56,665 nt of DNA from an uncultured Bacteroidales bacterium (GCA_903916595.1 CAIWXI010000049.1:87396-144060); one strand, 5' to 3'; counted from the stretch's first letter, positions 15,879-25,362 are shown. The notes: a model not told the origin generated them from the sequence alone. Made by a program: numbers and translations.

Positions 15879-17099
15879 CTATTCATACCTCAGGGCATCG
15901 ATGGGATTCAGGCTGGCAGCCTTGCGGGCAGGATACCATCCAAAGAAAATACCTATGGCTGTTGAGAAAAGAAACGACAGTATGATCGATTGCAGGGTAA
16001 TCGTGACCGGCCAGCTCATCAGGCTGGCAATCACCCCTGAGGCAAGAATTCCCAGACCCGCACCGAGCAGACCTCCGATCAGGCTAATCATCAGGGCTTC
16101 GATAAGGAACTGAAGCAACACATCCCGCCCCCGGGCTCCGACGCCCATACGGATCCCTATTTCACGGGTCCTTTCGGTTACCGAAACCAGCATGATATTC
16201 ATAATTCCGATTCCTCCCACAAGCAGTGAGATACTTGCAATACTTGCCAGCAGGGCTGTAAGTATGCTGGATGTTGCCGTGGCAGCGCTGGAGATATCGG
16301 CCTGGGAACGGATAGTGAAGTCCGCATCCTCCGATGGGCCCAGTCTGTGTCTTTCTTTTAAAACCTGGGTCACTTCATCCGTTGCAATGGGTATCGCTTT
16401 TTCTGACGTGGCCGACAGCATGATACTCTGTATATAAGTCACGGTCATCATCCTCACCTGCACCGTATTGAAAGGCGCAATCACAATATCGTCCTGGTCC
16501 TGCCCCCAGGCGTTCTGCCCTTTTGGCGCTATCAGTCCGATCACCTGGAATGGTATTTTGTTTATGCGGATGATCTTTCCCGCAGGATCCTGGCCTTCAC
16601 CAAAAAGGTATTTATTTACGGTTTGACCGATCACGCATACTTTGCTGGCAGTGCGGTCGTCGTTGAGGGTAAATGCAGCCCCTTTTTCAATAGCCAGGTT
16701 ACGGATATCGAAATAATCGGGGTAAACACCCCATACCGTAGTCCTCCAGTTCTGGCCGCTGGCAATCAACTGGCCGCTGGTTCTGACGGTTGGCGTGGAA
16801 TACAGTACTGCCGGACACCGGCTTGCCACGGCCTTGTAGTCATCCATCGTCAGTTTTACACTCGATCCTGCTTCCATCCTCACCCCGGCGGTCATGCTTG
16901 CCGAAGGATAAACCGTGAGAAGGTTGGTCCCCAGGTTGGCAATCTGTTTCTGGATGCTTTCCTTTGAGCCCTGCCCGATGGCAAGCATGGCAATCACCGA
17001 AGCAACGCCTATAATGATCCCGAGCATGGTAAGGAACGTCCTCATCTTATTTTTCCCGAGCGACCTCAATGCGGCCCTTAAAAGGTTCTTTAGTTTCAT
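15879..17099 (-). CDS. MacB-like ABC transporter permease (FtsX family)
   Basis: A 406-residue inner-membrane permease of the MacB/FtsX type: one N-terminal helix (about 19-41, TMLGIIIGVASVIAMLAIG), a periplasmic MacB_PCD domain (about 45-240), then three helices at about 280-400, with the typical loop ERTREIGIRMGVGARGRDVL. Unlike E. coli MacB the ATPase is a separate gene, which overlaps this one by four bases. Together with the adaptor and TolC it should form a mechanotransmitting efflux pump that expels substrates from the periplasm. The C-terminal ARKAASLNPIDALRYE is the family's usual ending. Substrate unknown. Confidence 0.9.
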   Translation of the reverse strand: MKLKNLLRAALRSLGKNKMRTFLTMLGIIIGVASVIAMLAIGQGSKESIQKQIANLGTNLLTVYPSASMTAGVRMEAGSSVKLTMDDYKAVASRCPAVLYSTPTVRTSGQLIASGQNWRTTVWGVYPDYFDIRNLAIEKGAAFTLNDDRTASKVCVIGQTVNKYLFGEGQDPAGKIIRINKIPFQVIGLIAPKGQNAWGQDQDDIVIAPFNTVQVRMMTVTYIQSIMLSATSEKAIPIATDEVTQVLKERHRLGPSEDADFTIRSQADISSAATATSSILTALLASIASISLLVGGIGIMNIMLVSVTERTREIGIRMGVGARGRDVLLQFLIEALMISLIGGLLGAGLGILASGVIASLMSWPVTITLQSIILSFLFSTAIGIFFGWYPARKAASLNPIDALRYE

Positions 17100-17851
17100 A
17101 TCGTCTCCTCCTCGGTTAAAACGGGAATTGTTAACAGTTCTGCCGCAGCATTCCTGGGTTTTTCCACGATGAAGTCTTTTTGAATACGGCCGTCCCTGAA
17201 AGTAATGTTCCTGTTGGTATAGGCAGCAATATCGGGTTCATGGGTCACGATGATCACGGTGATACCCTGGGTATTCAGCTTCTGGAATATACTCATTACT
17301 TCTACCGATGTGCGTGTGTCGAGGTTCCCGGTAGGTTCATCGGCAAGGATCACAACGGGGTTATTTACCAAGGCCCTGGCGATGGCAACCCGCTGCTGTT
17401 CTCCCCCCGAAAGCTGGCTCGGCAAATGATGAGACCTCTCGGCCAGGCCTACCGATTCAAGCGCCCGGATTGAACGTTCTTTCATCTCCTTTGAGCTGAT
17501 ATTGCTGTTGTACATCAGCGGAAGTTCTACGTTTTCAAGGGCGGATGTGCGTGAAAGAAGATTGAACGACTGGAACACAAAACCGATCTTTTTATTTCGA
17601 AGATGTGCCAGCTGGTCTTTATTCAGCTTTCCCACATCAACGCCATCGAGCATATACTCCCCTTTTGTAGGCACATCAAGGCAGCCGGCTATATTCATAA
17701 AAGTGGATTTTCCCGATCCGCTTTTCCCCATAATCGCAACGAAATCACTTTTATGGATCTCCATATTGACCCCCCTTAAGGCATGTACCTCGAGGTCGCC
17801 CATCTTGTAAATTTTAACGAGATGCTTAACCGAAATAATGGTCTCTTTCAT
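17096..17851 (-). CDS. MacB/LolD-like ABC transporter ATP-binding protein
   Basis: A 251-residue ATPase with all motifs: Walker [10 protein letters not shown] (about 42-50), Q loop FVFQSFNLL, signature [15 protein letters not shown], Walker [13 protein letters not shown] and switch His in [12 protein letters not shown]. It has the Mac/Lol-subfamily look (energising FtsX-type permeases). It starts one base before the adaptor's stop region and overlaps the permease gene by four bases, so the stoichiometry is probably set by coupled translation. Powers the efflux pump encoded by its neighbours. Confidence 0.92.
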   Translation of the reverse strand: MKETIISVKHLVKIYKMGDLEVHALRGVNMEIHKSDFVAIMGKSGSGKSTFMNIAGCLDVPTKGEYMLDGVDVGKLNKDQLAHLRNKKIGFVFQSFNLLSRTSALENVELPLMYNSNISSKEMKERSIRALESVGLAERSHHLPSQLSGGEQQRVAIARALVNNPVVILADEPTGNLDTRTSVEVMSIFQKLNTQGITVIIVTHEPDIAAYTNRNITFRDGRIQKDFIVEKPRNAAAELLTIPVLTEEETI

Positions 17852-17852
17852 A

Positions 17853-19205
17853 TCAGCGTCCTCCTCTTCCGCCGCTACCGCCCTGTTGCGGACGTCCCAT
17901 GGTGGGTGCGAACGGGTTCTGTTGCTGGGTTGTTGGCTGTCCGGGAGTTGTATTCACTATTCCTGTAACCACTTCATCTCCATCTTTTAAATTGCCATCC
18001 ACTTCGGTTGAGCTGTTGTCGGATATCCCGGTTCTAACTCTGTGGGGTATGAGCAATTCGCCCTGTTTTACCCATACAAGTCCCATCCTGGGCCGGTTAC
18101 CGCCCTGTCCGCCCCAGCCCTGATGGCCCTGGCCCTGCATCCCGGATCCTGCATCCCGCATTCCGGATCCCATCTGCCCACCGCCACCAGAGCCCTGTCC
18201 CGACTGTTTGCGGGCAGCGAATTTCAGAAGTTTTTCAATGACCTTTTGAATGGAATCGGGGTATTCCTTCATGTGCTTGTCAAGATATTCCTGGGGAGGC
18301 CAAAACCTCAGAGAAGAAGAAGGAACCTTAAACACATCAAGGGCCTCCTGTATCTTTACCGTGAGATTAGCGGTCATCCCCGGCATAAGTTTCTTATCGG
18401 GATTGGGCACGTCGATGACAACAATGTAATTGACCACGTTCTGCAAAGTCACCGGTTGCAGCCTAACCTGCCTCACGGTACCATTAAACGTCTGATCCAT
18501 ATAAGCGTCGACCCTGAAAGAGACTTCCTGTCCCACTTTGATCTTGCCGATATCGGCTTCGTCAATGCTGGCCTGGAGCTGCATCTTGGTAAGGTCATTC
18601 GCAATGGAAAACAAAGTGGGGGTGCTGAAACTGGAAGCCACGGTCTGCCCTATATCTACATTCCTCGAAATGACTACTCCCGAAACAGGAGCGATAATCG
18701 TGGCATAACGTAAGTTGATATAGGCCCTGTCGAGAGACGACTTTACCGACCTTTCGTTAGCCTGGGCTGTTTCATAATCTGAAAGGCTCTGATCATAATC
18801 GGCCTGGGCGATCACCTTTTCTTCGAACAGGGTCTTGTTGCGTTCATAGTTACGCTTGGTGAGCCTGGTCTGAACCTGCGCCCTGAAAAGGCTTGATCTG
18901 GCATCTTCAACGGAAGCAGCAAGAAAGGTGGTATCAAGCACGGCTATTATCTGCCCTTTTCGAACTACCGAATTGAAGTCTACAAAAATTTTGGTGATGA
19001 TCCCCGATACCTGGGTGCCAACGGCAACGGTCGTGTCGGCGCTTAAAATTCCGGTGGCCGTGACATTCACCTGCAGGTCTCCCTTTTCAACTTTTCCGCT
19101 GCGGAATTCCACTGCCTTTTCTGTTTTCTTCCCGAACAGGAAATACCCCCCGGCCAGGAGAGCAAGAACCACAGCAATAAGGATAATCCAATAAGTCTTT
19201 TTCAT
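17853..19205 (-). CDS. MacA-like periplasmic adaptor (HlyD/RND-MFP family)
   Basis: A 450-residue membrane fusion protein: N-terminal anchor helix (about 4-23), lipoyl halves around a coiled-coil hairpin (about 60-190), beta-barrel domain (about 200-300) and membrane-proximal domain. The motif IIAPVSGVVISRNVDIGQTV is characteristic. Residues about 335-375 form a Gly/Gln/Met-rich insertion (SGMRDAGSGMQ) that comes partly from decayed GGATGC-type heptamers (18136-18175), and the C-terminus is a low-complexity Gln/Gly/Arg tail. It bridges the ABC permease and the TolC-like channel. Gene order on the minus strand is TolC, adaptor, ATPase, permease. Confidence 0.9.
   Translation of the reverse strand: MKKTYWIILIAVVLALLAGGYFLFGKKTEKAVEFRSGKVEKGDLQVNVTATGILSADTTVAVGTQVSGIITKIFVDFNSVVRKGQIIAVLDTTFLAASVEDARSSLFRAQVQTRLTKRNYERNKTLFEEKVIAQADYDQSLSDYETAQANERSVKSSLDRAYINLRYATIIAPVSGVVISRNVDIGQTVASSFSTPTLFSIANDLTKMQLQASIDEADIGKIKVGQEVSFRVDAYMDQTFNGTVRQVRLQPVTLQNVVNYIVVIDVPNPDKKLMPGMTANLTVKIQEALDVFKVPSSSLRFWPPQEYLDKHMKEYPDSIQKVIEKLLKFAARKQSGQGSGGGGQMGSGMRDAGSGMQGQGHQGWGGQGGNRPRMGLVWVKQGELLIPHRVRTGISDNSSTEVDGNLKDGDEVVTGIVNTTPGQPTTQQQNPFAPTMGRPQQGGSGGRGGR
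18136..18175 (-). repeat. Decayed GGATGC heptamer array inside the MacA-like gene
   Basis: Read on the minus strand the region is a chain of 7-base units GGGATCC, GGAATGC, GGGATGC, AGGATCC, GGGATGC. It encodes GSGMRDAGSGMQ in a flexible region. It belongs to the same sequence family as the 18-copy array at 13718-13843 but is shorter and more diverged. Confidence 0.65.
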
Positions 19206-19226
19206 TGTATCTGATGCATTAATTGG

Positions 19227-20564
19227 TTAGAAAGTTATCGCTTTACCCTGGTAAAAATCAAGGATCTTCGTCTGAAAAATGAAGTTATATTTTGCCTGGA
19301 TCGAATTCGACAGCGATGAAACCCAGGTATTCTGCTGAATCAGGTAATCCGTGGCGCTCATTACACCCACGTTGAATTTCTTTTCAGCATTTTTAAAAGT
19401 TCTCTCCGTTGAACTAAGCTGAATCTTGCTGGCTGCGAAATTCCTCGCTGCAGCTTTAAGGCCTGTATAGGTCTGTTCAATATTCATTCTCAGGGTTTGC
19501 CTGGCATTGAGTTCATTGAGTTCGGCCGTTTTAGAGTTTATTTTTGCCCGTTCAATACCGCTTTGTAAAGAGCGGTTGCTGAAAATCGGTATACTCAGGC
19601 CAAGGTTAACCGACTGCCCCACGTTATCCCAGACCTGGGTGTAAAAGGGATAGTCTTCCTGGAGTATCCCCTGCTTGCGGCTGGAAGCATAGTTGGAGCT
19701 GAGCCCTGCCGACAGTGTAAGCCTTGGCCAACGCGCTCCCGTCGCAATTTTAATAGCCATCTGCGAACTGGTTGTCCGGAACGATGCCGAGTGAATCTGT
19801 GGCATGGCTTCCAGCGATTTCTGGTACACCTCATCCTTGCTCAGCAGTAATAAAAGAGAAGGCTCAGCAAATTTCGGAACCTCCACGTCAAAACTGTCGA
19901 TGACCGGGATCTGCATCAGCTGCATCAGGGTCACCCGGGCAATATCGAGCTGATTCTGGGCATTCACCAACTTAAGATAATCGGTAGCAAGCTGAGACTG
20001 GATCTGCAAAAGGTCACCTTCGGCCATTTTTCCTACATTCAGCATCTTCTGTGTTCTTTCTACCTGAGCCGAATCAGCCAACATTTGATTATCCGCAGTT
20101 TTAAGTATCTCATACTGCTGAAGCATCTGAAGATAACCTGTGGTAACACTCAGTATAACCGCATTCTTTGCATTCTCAATGTCGTAGTTACCGGCCTGAA
20201 TATTCAGCTTATACTGTTTGATGGTATTATTGTTCTGCAAGCCGTTAAAAAGATTGTAACTGGCATTGACACTGTAACTGCCCGAATTAAATGTCCCGAT
20301 CACGAACTGGTTGGTCGTGGCATCCACGTTTTTCCCTATGTTCAAAGCCTCGCTCACCCCGGCGCTAATACTGGGAATACGGTTGGCCCTCGATTGCTCC
20401 AGGCTGATCTTGTTCAGTTCGTTCGACAGCCTGCTCTGATTTACCGATATGTTTCTTTTCAAGGCTGTATCAAGACATTGCTGGAATGTCCAGGGTGTTC
20501 TCTGAGCCCATCCTGAAAAGGAGGAGCACATCACAACACTTAATAATAAAATAATACGCTTCAT
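19227..20564 (-). CDS. TolC-family outer-membrane efflux protein
   Basis: A 445-residue outer membrane channel subunit with a signal peptide (about 1-20, ending in SGWA-Q) and the two-fold repeated helical hairpins of the TolC/OEP family; typical stretches are FQQCLDTALKRNISV near the N-terminus and NAEKKFNVGVMSATDYLIQQ near the C-terminus. It supplies the exit duct for the MacAB-like pump encoded next. It lies 18 bases after the LytTR regulator gene, so it is probably transcribed with the two-component system. Confidence 0.9.
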   Translation of the reverse strand: MKRIILLLSVVMCSSFSGWAQRTPWTFQQCLDTALKRNISVNQSRLSNELNKISLEQSRANRIPSISAGVSEALNIGKNVDATTNQFVIGTFNSGSYSVNASYNLFNGLQNNNTIKQYKLNIQAGNYDIENAKNAVILSVTTGYLQMLQQYEILKTADNQMLADSAQVERTQKMLNVGKMAEGDLLQIQSQLATDYLKLVNAQNQLDIARVTLMQLMQIPVIDSFDVEVPKFAEPSLLLLLSKDEVYQKSLEAMPQIHSASFRTTSSQMAIKIATGARWPRLTLSAGLSSNYASSRKQGILQEDYPFYTQVWDNVGQSVNLGLSIPIFSNRSLQSGIERAKINSKTAELNELNARQTLRMNIEQTYTGLKAAARNFAASKIQLSSTERTFKNAEKKFNVGVMSATDYLIQQNTWVSSLSNSIQAKYNFIFQTKILDFYQGKAITF

Positions 20565-20582
20565 AACATGGTTTTTTATCTT

Positions 20583-21305
20583 CTATTCCATGATCTTGTT
20601 CTTCTGAACAAGGGAAATAAAACTGTCTTTATAATGGTCACTGAGCGGAATTTCCCTGCCTTTCACAGAGATAAAGCTCTTGTGAATAAAATCGATCTTG
20701 TCAAAGGCAACGATAAAGGAGCGGTGAACCCTTATAAAATCATGGGGTGGAAGTCTCTCCTCAATGGCCTTCATACTCATCTGGGTAAGCAAAGGCTTGT
20801 CGCCACAGTAAATTTTAACATAATCCTTCAGGCCTTCAATATATAGTATCTCCTGAATGTCGACTTTGACCAGTTTGTAATCGGCCCTCACAAAAAGATA
20901 ATGCGATCCAAACGTGTTATTTTTCATACCTGCTTTCGCTTTTTCCTGAAGCTCAAGATATTCATGGGCCTTGTTAACCGCTTTGAGAAACCGCTCAAAT
21001 GAGTATGGTTTCAGCAGATAATCGATCACATCCAGTTCAAATCCTTCAAGTGCATACTTCGAGAAAGCTGTAGTGAATATCACTGCGGGTTTCTGCGGAA
21101 GGCTTTTCAGGAACTGTATCCCGTTGATATCGGGCATCTGTATATCCAGAAATAACAGGTCTACCGGATCTTCCTGCATAAGTCGTAACGCATCAAAAGC
21201 ATTGGTGAATCTCCCGGCCAGTTCCAAAAAGGGTATTTTGCTGATATTGTCTTCCAGCAAATCCAGCGCGAGGGCTTCATCATCGATTGCAATACAGCGT
21301 ATCAT
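20583..21305 (-). CDS. LytTR-family response regulator
   Basis: A 240-residue regulator: receiver domain (about 1-120) with acidic pocket D8/D9, phospho-acceptor D54 in LLFLDIQMPDI, and conserved K in LLKPYS; then a LytTR DNA-binding domain (about 138-235, with YLFVRADYKLVKVD, ILYIEGLKDYVKIY and FIRVHRSFIVAFDKI). Its start overlaps the kinase stop by one base, so the pair is coupled. It likely controls the efflux genes just downstream; the binding sites cannot be recognised by eye. Confidence 0.93.
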   Translation of the reverse strand: MIRCIAIDDEALALDLLEDNISKIPFLELAGRFTNAFDALRLMQEDPVDLLFLDIQMPDINGIQFLKSLPQKPAVIFTTAFSKYALEGFELDVIDYLLKPYSFERFLKAVNKAHEYLELQEKAKAGMKNNTFGSHYLFVRADYKLVKVDIQEILYIEGLKDYVKIYCGDKPLLTQMSMKAIEERLPPHDFIRVHRSFIVAFDKIDFIHKSFISVKGREIPLSDHYKDSFISLVQKNKIME

Positions 21306-22333
21306 TATCCTTTGATTTTTAACATGATATAATAGAGCGACCCGGTATCGCGAATCTCAAGCTGATGCCTGCCGGGATATAGCAGTTCAAGCCTGCGGCT
21401 CACATTTTTCAGGCCAATTCCAGCTTCCCCGAGTTTCATGCTGTCTTTGGTTGAAGGCCTGGAGTTCTCAACCGTGAACGTCAGTTCGCCTTTAGTGGTT
21501 TTCAGCGCGATGGCAATTCTCGATTTATCGTTATAACTGACTCCGTGTTTGAATGCGTTTTCCACAAACGGGATTAGCAGCAGAGGCTCAATTTGAATAA
21601 ATGAATTATCGTCCTCAATAGTAAAACTGATATCAACTTTATCTGCTATCCTGATCTTCTGAAGTTCGATGAAATTGTTGAGGTACTCAACTTCCTCTTC
21701 CAGTCCTACTTTCTCCTGCATCGAATCGGTAAGCATATAACGCATGATCTGTGAAAGTTTTATGATAGCCGGTTCCGTATTATCCGATTTTTTTCTCGCG
21801 AGAGAACAGATATTATTAAGGGTATTGAATAGAAAATGAGGATTTATCTGCGATTTCAGGAAGGCAAGTTCAGACCTTAGCTTCTCCCCTTCAAGTTCTC
21901 TTCTTTCTTTTTCGTTTTTTGCCCATTCCTTGGCAAGCCTGATACTGATACCAATCGCGATACCCGTAAGAAGGGGAAATAAAGGCACCCACATGCCCCG
22001 GCTGAAAATGGGCACGGGGCGGTGGTGCCAGTTCTGGACTACCGAAACAACGAAATAATAATACAGGTCAACAATGACGCAGGAAATAACAAGAGTTAAG
22101 AGTATGACAAGTGTGTAAGCCAGGAATTTCTTTGTAAACAGGTATTTTGGTATCAGGAACAGGTAATTTAAATAGTAGACTATGACCGTCAATGCAGCTG
22201 TAACACCTATCCTGAGAAGGTAAGATGATATCCCTCCCCTTGGTTCCATCAAAAGAAAGGGAATAAAAAACACAAAAACCCAGATTACGCAGTTGATCAG
22301 AAGAGTAACCCAGAAAGGCCGCCCGGTATTCAT
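21305..22333 (-). CDS. LytS/YehU-like sensor histidine kinase
   Basis: A 342-residue kinase with four membrane helices (about 8-30, 38-58, 70-95, 112-128) and a cytoplasmic His_kinase domain whose acceptor His is in LKSQINPHFLFNTLNNI; the ATP-lid region contains LLLIPFVENAFKHGV and GIGLKNVSRRLELLYPG. There is no periplasmic sensory domain, so it probably senses a membrane event. It is the first gene of the minus-strand efflux operon. No strict TAnnTTTG box lies upstream; TAATTTCG about 40 bases upstream is the closest. Confidence 0.92.
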   Translation of the reverse strand: MNTGRPFWVTLLINCVIWVFVFFIPFLLMEPRGGISSYLLRIGVTAALTVIVYYLNYLFLIPKYLFTKKFLAYTLVILLTLVISCVIVDLYYYFVVSVVQNWHHRPVPIFSRGMWVPLFPLLTGIAIGISIRLAKEWAKNEKERRELEGEKLRSELAFLKSQINPHFLFNTLNNICSLARKKSDNTEPAIIKLSQIMRYMLTDSMQEKVGLEEEVEYLNNFIELQKIRIADKVDISFTIEDDNSFIQIEPLLLIPFVENAFKHGVSYNDKSRIAIALKTTKGELTFTVENSRPSTKDSMKLGEAGIGLKNVSRRLELLYPGRHQLEIRDTGSLYYIMLKIKG

Positions 22334-22477
22334 GTGATGATACTTGTTTTAACCAGACGAAATTAGGTAATTCTCCGGGCGTCGAAGTAAATATTAGACA
22401 GGGAACCTTTATTTATCGATAGTAGCAGTTTATTTGCCGATAAGAAAACCATTCCGTGCGAAGGGATATTATTTTTG

Positions 22478-22485
22478 TACTTTTG
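22478..22485 (+). promoter_or_regulatory. TAnnTTTG -7 box immediately before rpoN
   Basis: TACTTTTG matches the Bacteroidota -7 consensus and ends only four bases before the ATG at 22490. If used, the transcript would start at or within a few bases of the start codon. The -33 position (about 22452-22456, TTCCG) is a poor match. Confidence 0.4.
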
Positions 22486-22489
22486 TCCT

Positions 22490-23992
22490 ATGCTTCATCA
22501 ACGGCAACAGCAGCGATTACTCCAGAAACTTTCGCCCCAGCAGGTGCTGGTGATGCGTTTGCTGCAACAGCCCGTGCTTTCCCTTGAACAAAGGATAAAA
22601 CAGGAGATGGAAGACAATCCTGCCCTGGAAGAAGCGAGCGATTCTGAGGAGATCTCTGATGAGATTTCTGATGAGACGACTCCGGAATCAGTCGATTCAG
22701 ACGAAGACAGTTTCAGCGAGGAGGACGAAGATCGTTCAGAGCTGAAGTCTGATAATGAATTTTCGTATGAAGACTACCTTGATCCGGATGATATTCCCGA
22801 TTACAAACTCTACTCAAACAACCGGAGCGCAGATGATGAAGCCTGGGAAACCCCTGTTGTCTCGGGAATAAGCTCCCAGGAATATCTTCTGGCCCAGATG
22901 GGAGTTCAGAAAATCCCCGACAAAGAGTTTGTCATTGCTTCTACAATCATAGGGAACCTGGATGAAACAGGCTATCTCTCCCGCGAAATCCATGCTCTTA
23001 TTAACGACTTGGCCTTCAACCAGAACCTCGATGTAACAGAGGAAGAGGTACTCGAAGCCCTTAAGCTTGTACAGGGGTTTGACCCCCCTGGCATCGCGGC
23101 AAGATCGTTACAGGAATGTCTCCTTTTGCAACTCATCCATAAACCCGACAGGACCTATGCCACAGATCTGGCAGAGGTGATTGTACGGTATTATTTTGAT
23201 GAGTTCTCGAAAAAACATTACGATAAAATACTTCAGAAAGCTCATATCACAGAGGAAGAACTTAAGGAAGCGATTGAAGAGATCACCAAACTGAACCCAA
23301 AACCAGGGTTTACCATCAGTGAAGAAGCCCGAAGCAGCCAGTATGTGGTGCCTGACTTCCTGGTCACCCTGAATGACGGAGAGCTGGAACTGACCCTGAA
23401 TTCGAGGAACACCCCCGAGCTGTCGGTCAACCGTGAATATTTCGACATGCTCAGGGAGTTTAATCACCGGAAAAAAAAGATCAGTAACAGCGAAAAGGCA
23501 GCTCTTACGTTCGTTAAGCAAAAGATCGATGCCGCCAGGGGTTTCATCGATGCCATCAAACAAAGGCAGGAAACCCTTTATTTTACCATGAAAGCTATCC
23601 TGGATTATCAGCAGGAGTATTTTCAGACCGGTGATGAGACGAGGCTTAAACCAATGATACTGAAAGATATTTCGAATAAGGTCGGTCTCGATATCAGCAC
23701 GGTTTCAAGGGTGGCCAATTCAAAATATGTACAGACTCCTTTCGGTACTTTCCTGCTGAAGAGTTTCTTTTCGGAGTCGCTGCAGAATTCAATGGGAGAG
23801 GAAGTGTCGACCAGGGAGATCAAGAAGATCCTGTTCGATATTATTGAGAGTGAGAACAAATCGGTGCCTCTTACTGATGAAGAGCTGGAGGAGATGCTTC
23901 AGAAAAAAGGATATTCTGTAGCCCGGCGTACTATCGCCAAATACCGTAAACAGCTTAGGATACCTGTGGCGAGGCTGAGAAAGGAACTCTGA
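22490..23992 (+). CDS. rpoN: RNA polymerase sigma-54 factor
   Basis: About 500 residues beginning MLHQRQQQRLLQKLSPQQ; I prefer the ATG at 22490 because the glutamine-rich region I starts there. Region I (QQVLVMRLLQQPVLSLEQRI) binds activator-sensitive polymerase; an acidic region II follows (about 45-115); the core-binding region is in the middle (GFDPPGIAARSLQECLLLQL); the helix-turn-helix includes LDISTVSRVANSKYV; and the RpoN box ARRTIAKYRKQLRIP near the C-terminus reads the -24 element. It directs transcription at -24/-12 promoters with enhancer-binding activators, none of which is visible in this window. Confidence 0.96.
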   Translation: MLHQRQQQRLLQKLSPQQVLVMRLLQQPVLSLEQRIKQEMEDNPALEEASDSEEISDEISDETTPESVDSDEDSFSEEDEDRSELKSDNEFSYEDYLDPDDIPDYKLYSNNRSADDEAWETPVVSGISSQEYLLAQMGVQKIPDKEFVIASTIIGNLDETGYLSREIHALINDLAFNQNLDVTEEEVLEALKLVQGFDPPGIAARSLQECLLLQLIHKPDRTYATDLAEVIVRYYFDEFSKKHYDKILQKAHITEEELKEAIEEITKLNPKPGFTISEEARSSQYVVPDFLVTLNDGELELTLNSRNTPELSVNREYFDMLREFNHRKKKISNSEKAALTFVKQKIDAARGFIDAIKQRQETLYFTMKAILDYQQEYFQTGDETRLKPMILKDISNKVGLDISTVSRVANSKYVQTPFGTFLLKSFFSESLQNSMGEEVSTREIKKILFDIIESENKSVPLTDEELEEMLQKKGYSVARRTIAKYRKQLRIPVARLRKEL

Positions 23993-24004
23993 TCAAACCA
24001 AAAC

Positions 24005-24619
24005 ATGAATAACGGCAGCTCTCTGGCGAAAATCATTTCAGGACTTTTTCACCCGGTCCTGATGCCATTTTTTACCCTGATGCTGATGCTTCAGACTCAC
24101 TCCTTTTTTGTAGGGCTTCTTCCTTTAAAGGAAATTCTCATCCTCATGGGTTCGGTACTGCTGACGACCGTGATCTGTCCTTTTCTCATCATTTTCTTTC
24201 TGTTCAGGTTAAAGCTTGTTTCATCCTTATACATGGAAAAAAGGGAGGAGAGGATAATGCCCCTGCTGTCGATCGGGGTGTTTTATTACCTCACGTATTA
24301 CCTCTTAAAGGGGATCAGCCTTTCGGTATTGTTCAGCTATTTCATGCTAGGCGCCACCCTGCTTATCATGATCTGTCTGTTTGTGAATTTCTTTTTCAAG
24401 ATCAGTCTGCACATGGCCGGGATAGGAGGCGTTACAGGTTTCTGGCTGGGCCTGAGCATACGGCAGGGGACGTCTCATGTGATCCTGCTTGCCAGCCTTT
24501 TCCTTCTCTGCGGTTTACTTGGTTTCGCCAGGCTGAAAAACAGTAACCATTCCCCAAAAGAAGTTTATGCCGGTCTCTTTCTGGGAGCCGGAATATTGTT
24601 CACCTTAATGATGCTTTGA
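24005..24619 (+). CDS. Six-helix membrane protein, PAP2-related in appearance
   Basis: A 204-residue integral membrane protein with about six helices. The motif KISLHMAGIGGVTGFWLG resembles the S-x-H-M/T-A-G region of type 2 phosphatidic acid phosphatase-like proteins, and such Bacteroidota proteins are often grouped with that superfamily, but the full KX6RP catalytic signature is not seen (there is MEKREERIMPLL). I therefore do not claim phosphatase activity. It begins 13 bases after rpoN and is likely co-transcribed with it; it meets a convergent gene with no gap. Confidence 0.6.
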   Translation: MNNGSSLAKIISGLFHPVLMPFFTLMLMLQTHSFFVGLLPLKEILILMGSVLLTTVICPFLIIFFLFRLKLVSSLYMEKREERIMPLLSIGVFYYLTYYLLKGISLSVLFSYFMLGATLLIMICLFVNFFFKISLHMAGIGGVTGFWLGLSIRQGTSHVILLASLFLLCGLLGFARLKNSNHSPKEVYAGLFLGAGILFTLMML

Positions 24620-25318
24620 TCAGAAGGGTTTGAGCAGAAAGCCCACGGTAATCGGATAGACATCGGGGCCACTCCCTTTCTGGAAAATCGATGAAAGCTG
24701 ATAGTAACCAATGAGGTGGAACCATTTATAACCAATCCTCAAGGTAGGCCCAAAAGCAAAACGATCAAGGTTTTTTACGTTGCGTAACTTGATACGGAGC
24801 TGGTCAGTGGTTTCATCAATATAATCATCTCCCACAAATTTGGTATGGGCAGGAAGCATATACCCCGCCTTAAACCCTATCCCCAGGCTGAATTTAGCCT
24901 TGTTGGAATAGGTAAATTCGATAGGGATCTCAATATAGGGCATAGTGAGTTTTGAGCGTTTATAGCCCACAGCATCGGGTATCTTAACTAGTCTTGTCGA
25001 GTCGGTATAACTCTTGACCTGAAAATTACCATACATGTTATGAATGGACATCCCCAGCCCGACATTAAACCCGAAGTTACTCTTTCCAAAAGGCAGGCTG
25101 TACATCACATAGCCATGAAACCCCTGGTTGATGGTCCGGGTCTTGACACCCGAAGGCATATTCATGTAAATGTCGGTAAACATGCCTATTCCGACATGAA
25201 TCTTCTTTTTGGTCTTCTCATTGATGATCTGTGAACTGGCAGTCATTGGAACCACCACTACAATGGCAGTCAGCAGCAAGAATGCCAAAACAATATTCAG
25301 ATTAAGCTTCATAGTCAC
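24620..25318 (-). CDS. Outer-membrane beta-barrel protein (PorT-like size class)
   Basis: A 232-residue protein with a signal peptide (about 1-29, cleavage near ASSQ-I) and then alternating amphipathic strands with glycines and aromatic ends (FGFNVGLGMSIHNMYG, AKFSLGIGFKAGYMLP, FAFGPTLRIGYKWFHLIGYY), as in small eight- to ten-stranded barrels of the OMP_b-brl families. It ends with the aromatic residue F, as usual for barrels recognised by BamA. A near -7 box (TAATTTTA on the minus strand, 25331-25338) precedes it. Function unknown. Confidence 0.7.
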   Translation of the reverse strand: MTMKLNLNIVLAFLLLTAIVVVVPMTASSQIINEKTKKKIHVGIGMFTDIYMNMPSGVKTRTINQGFHGYVMYSLPFGKSNFGFNVGLGMSIHNMYGNFQVKSYTDSTRLVKIPDAVGYKRSKLTMPYIEIPIEFTYSNKAKFSLGIGFKAGYMLPAHTKFVGDDYIDETTDQLRIKLRNVKNLDRFAFGPTLRIGYKWFHLIGYYQLSSIFQKGSGPDVYPITVGFLLKPF

Positions 25319-25362
25319 ATATTTATCCGGTAAAATTAACGCTTTTTTCCCTCATCCATTGT

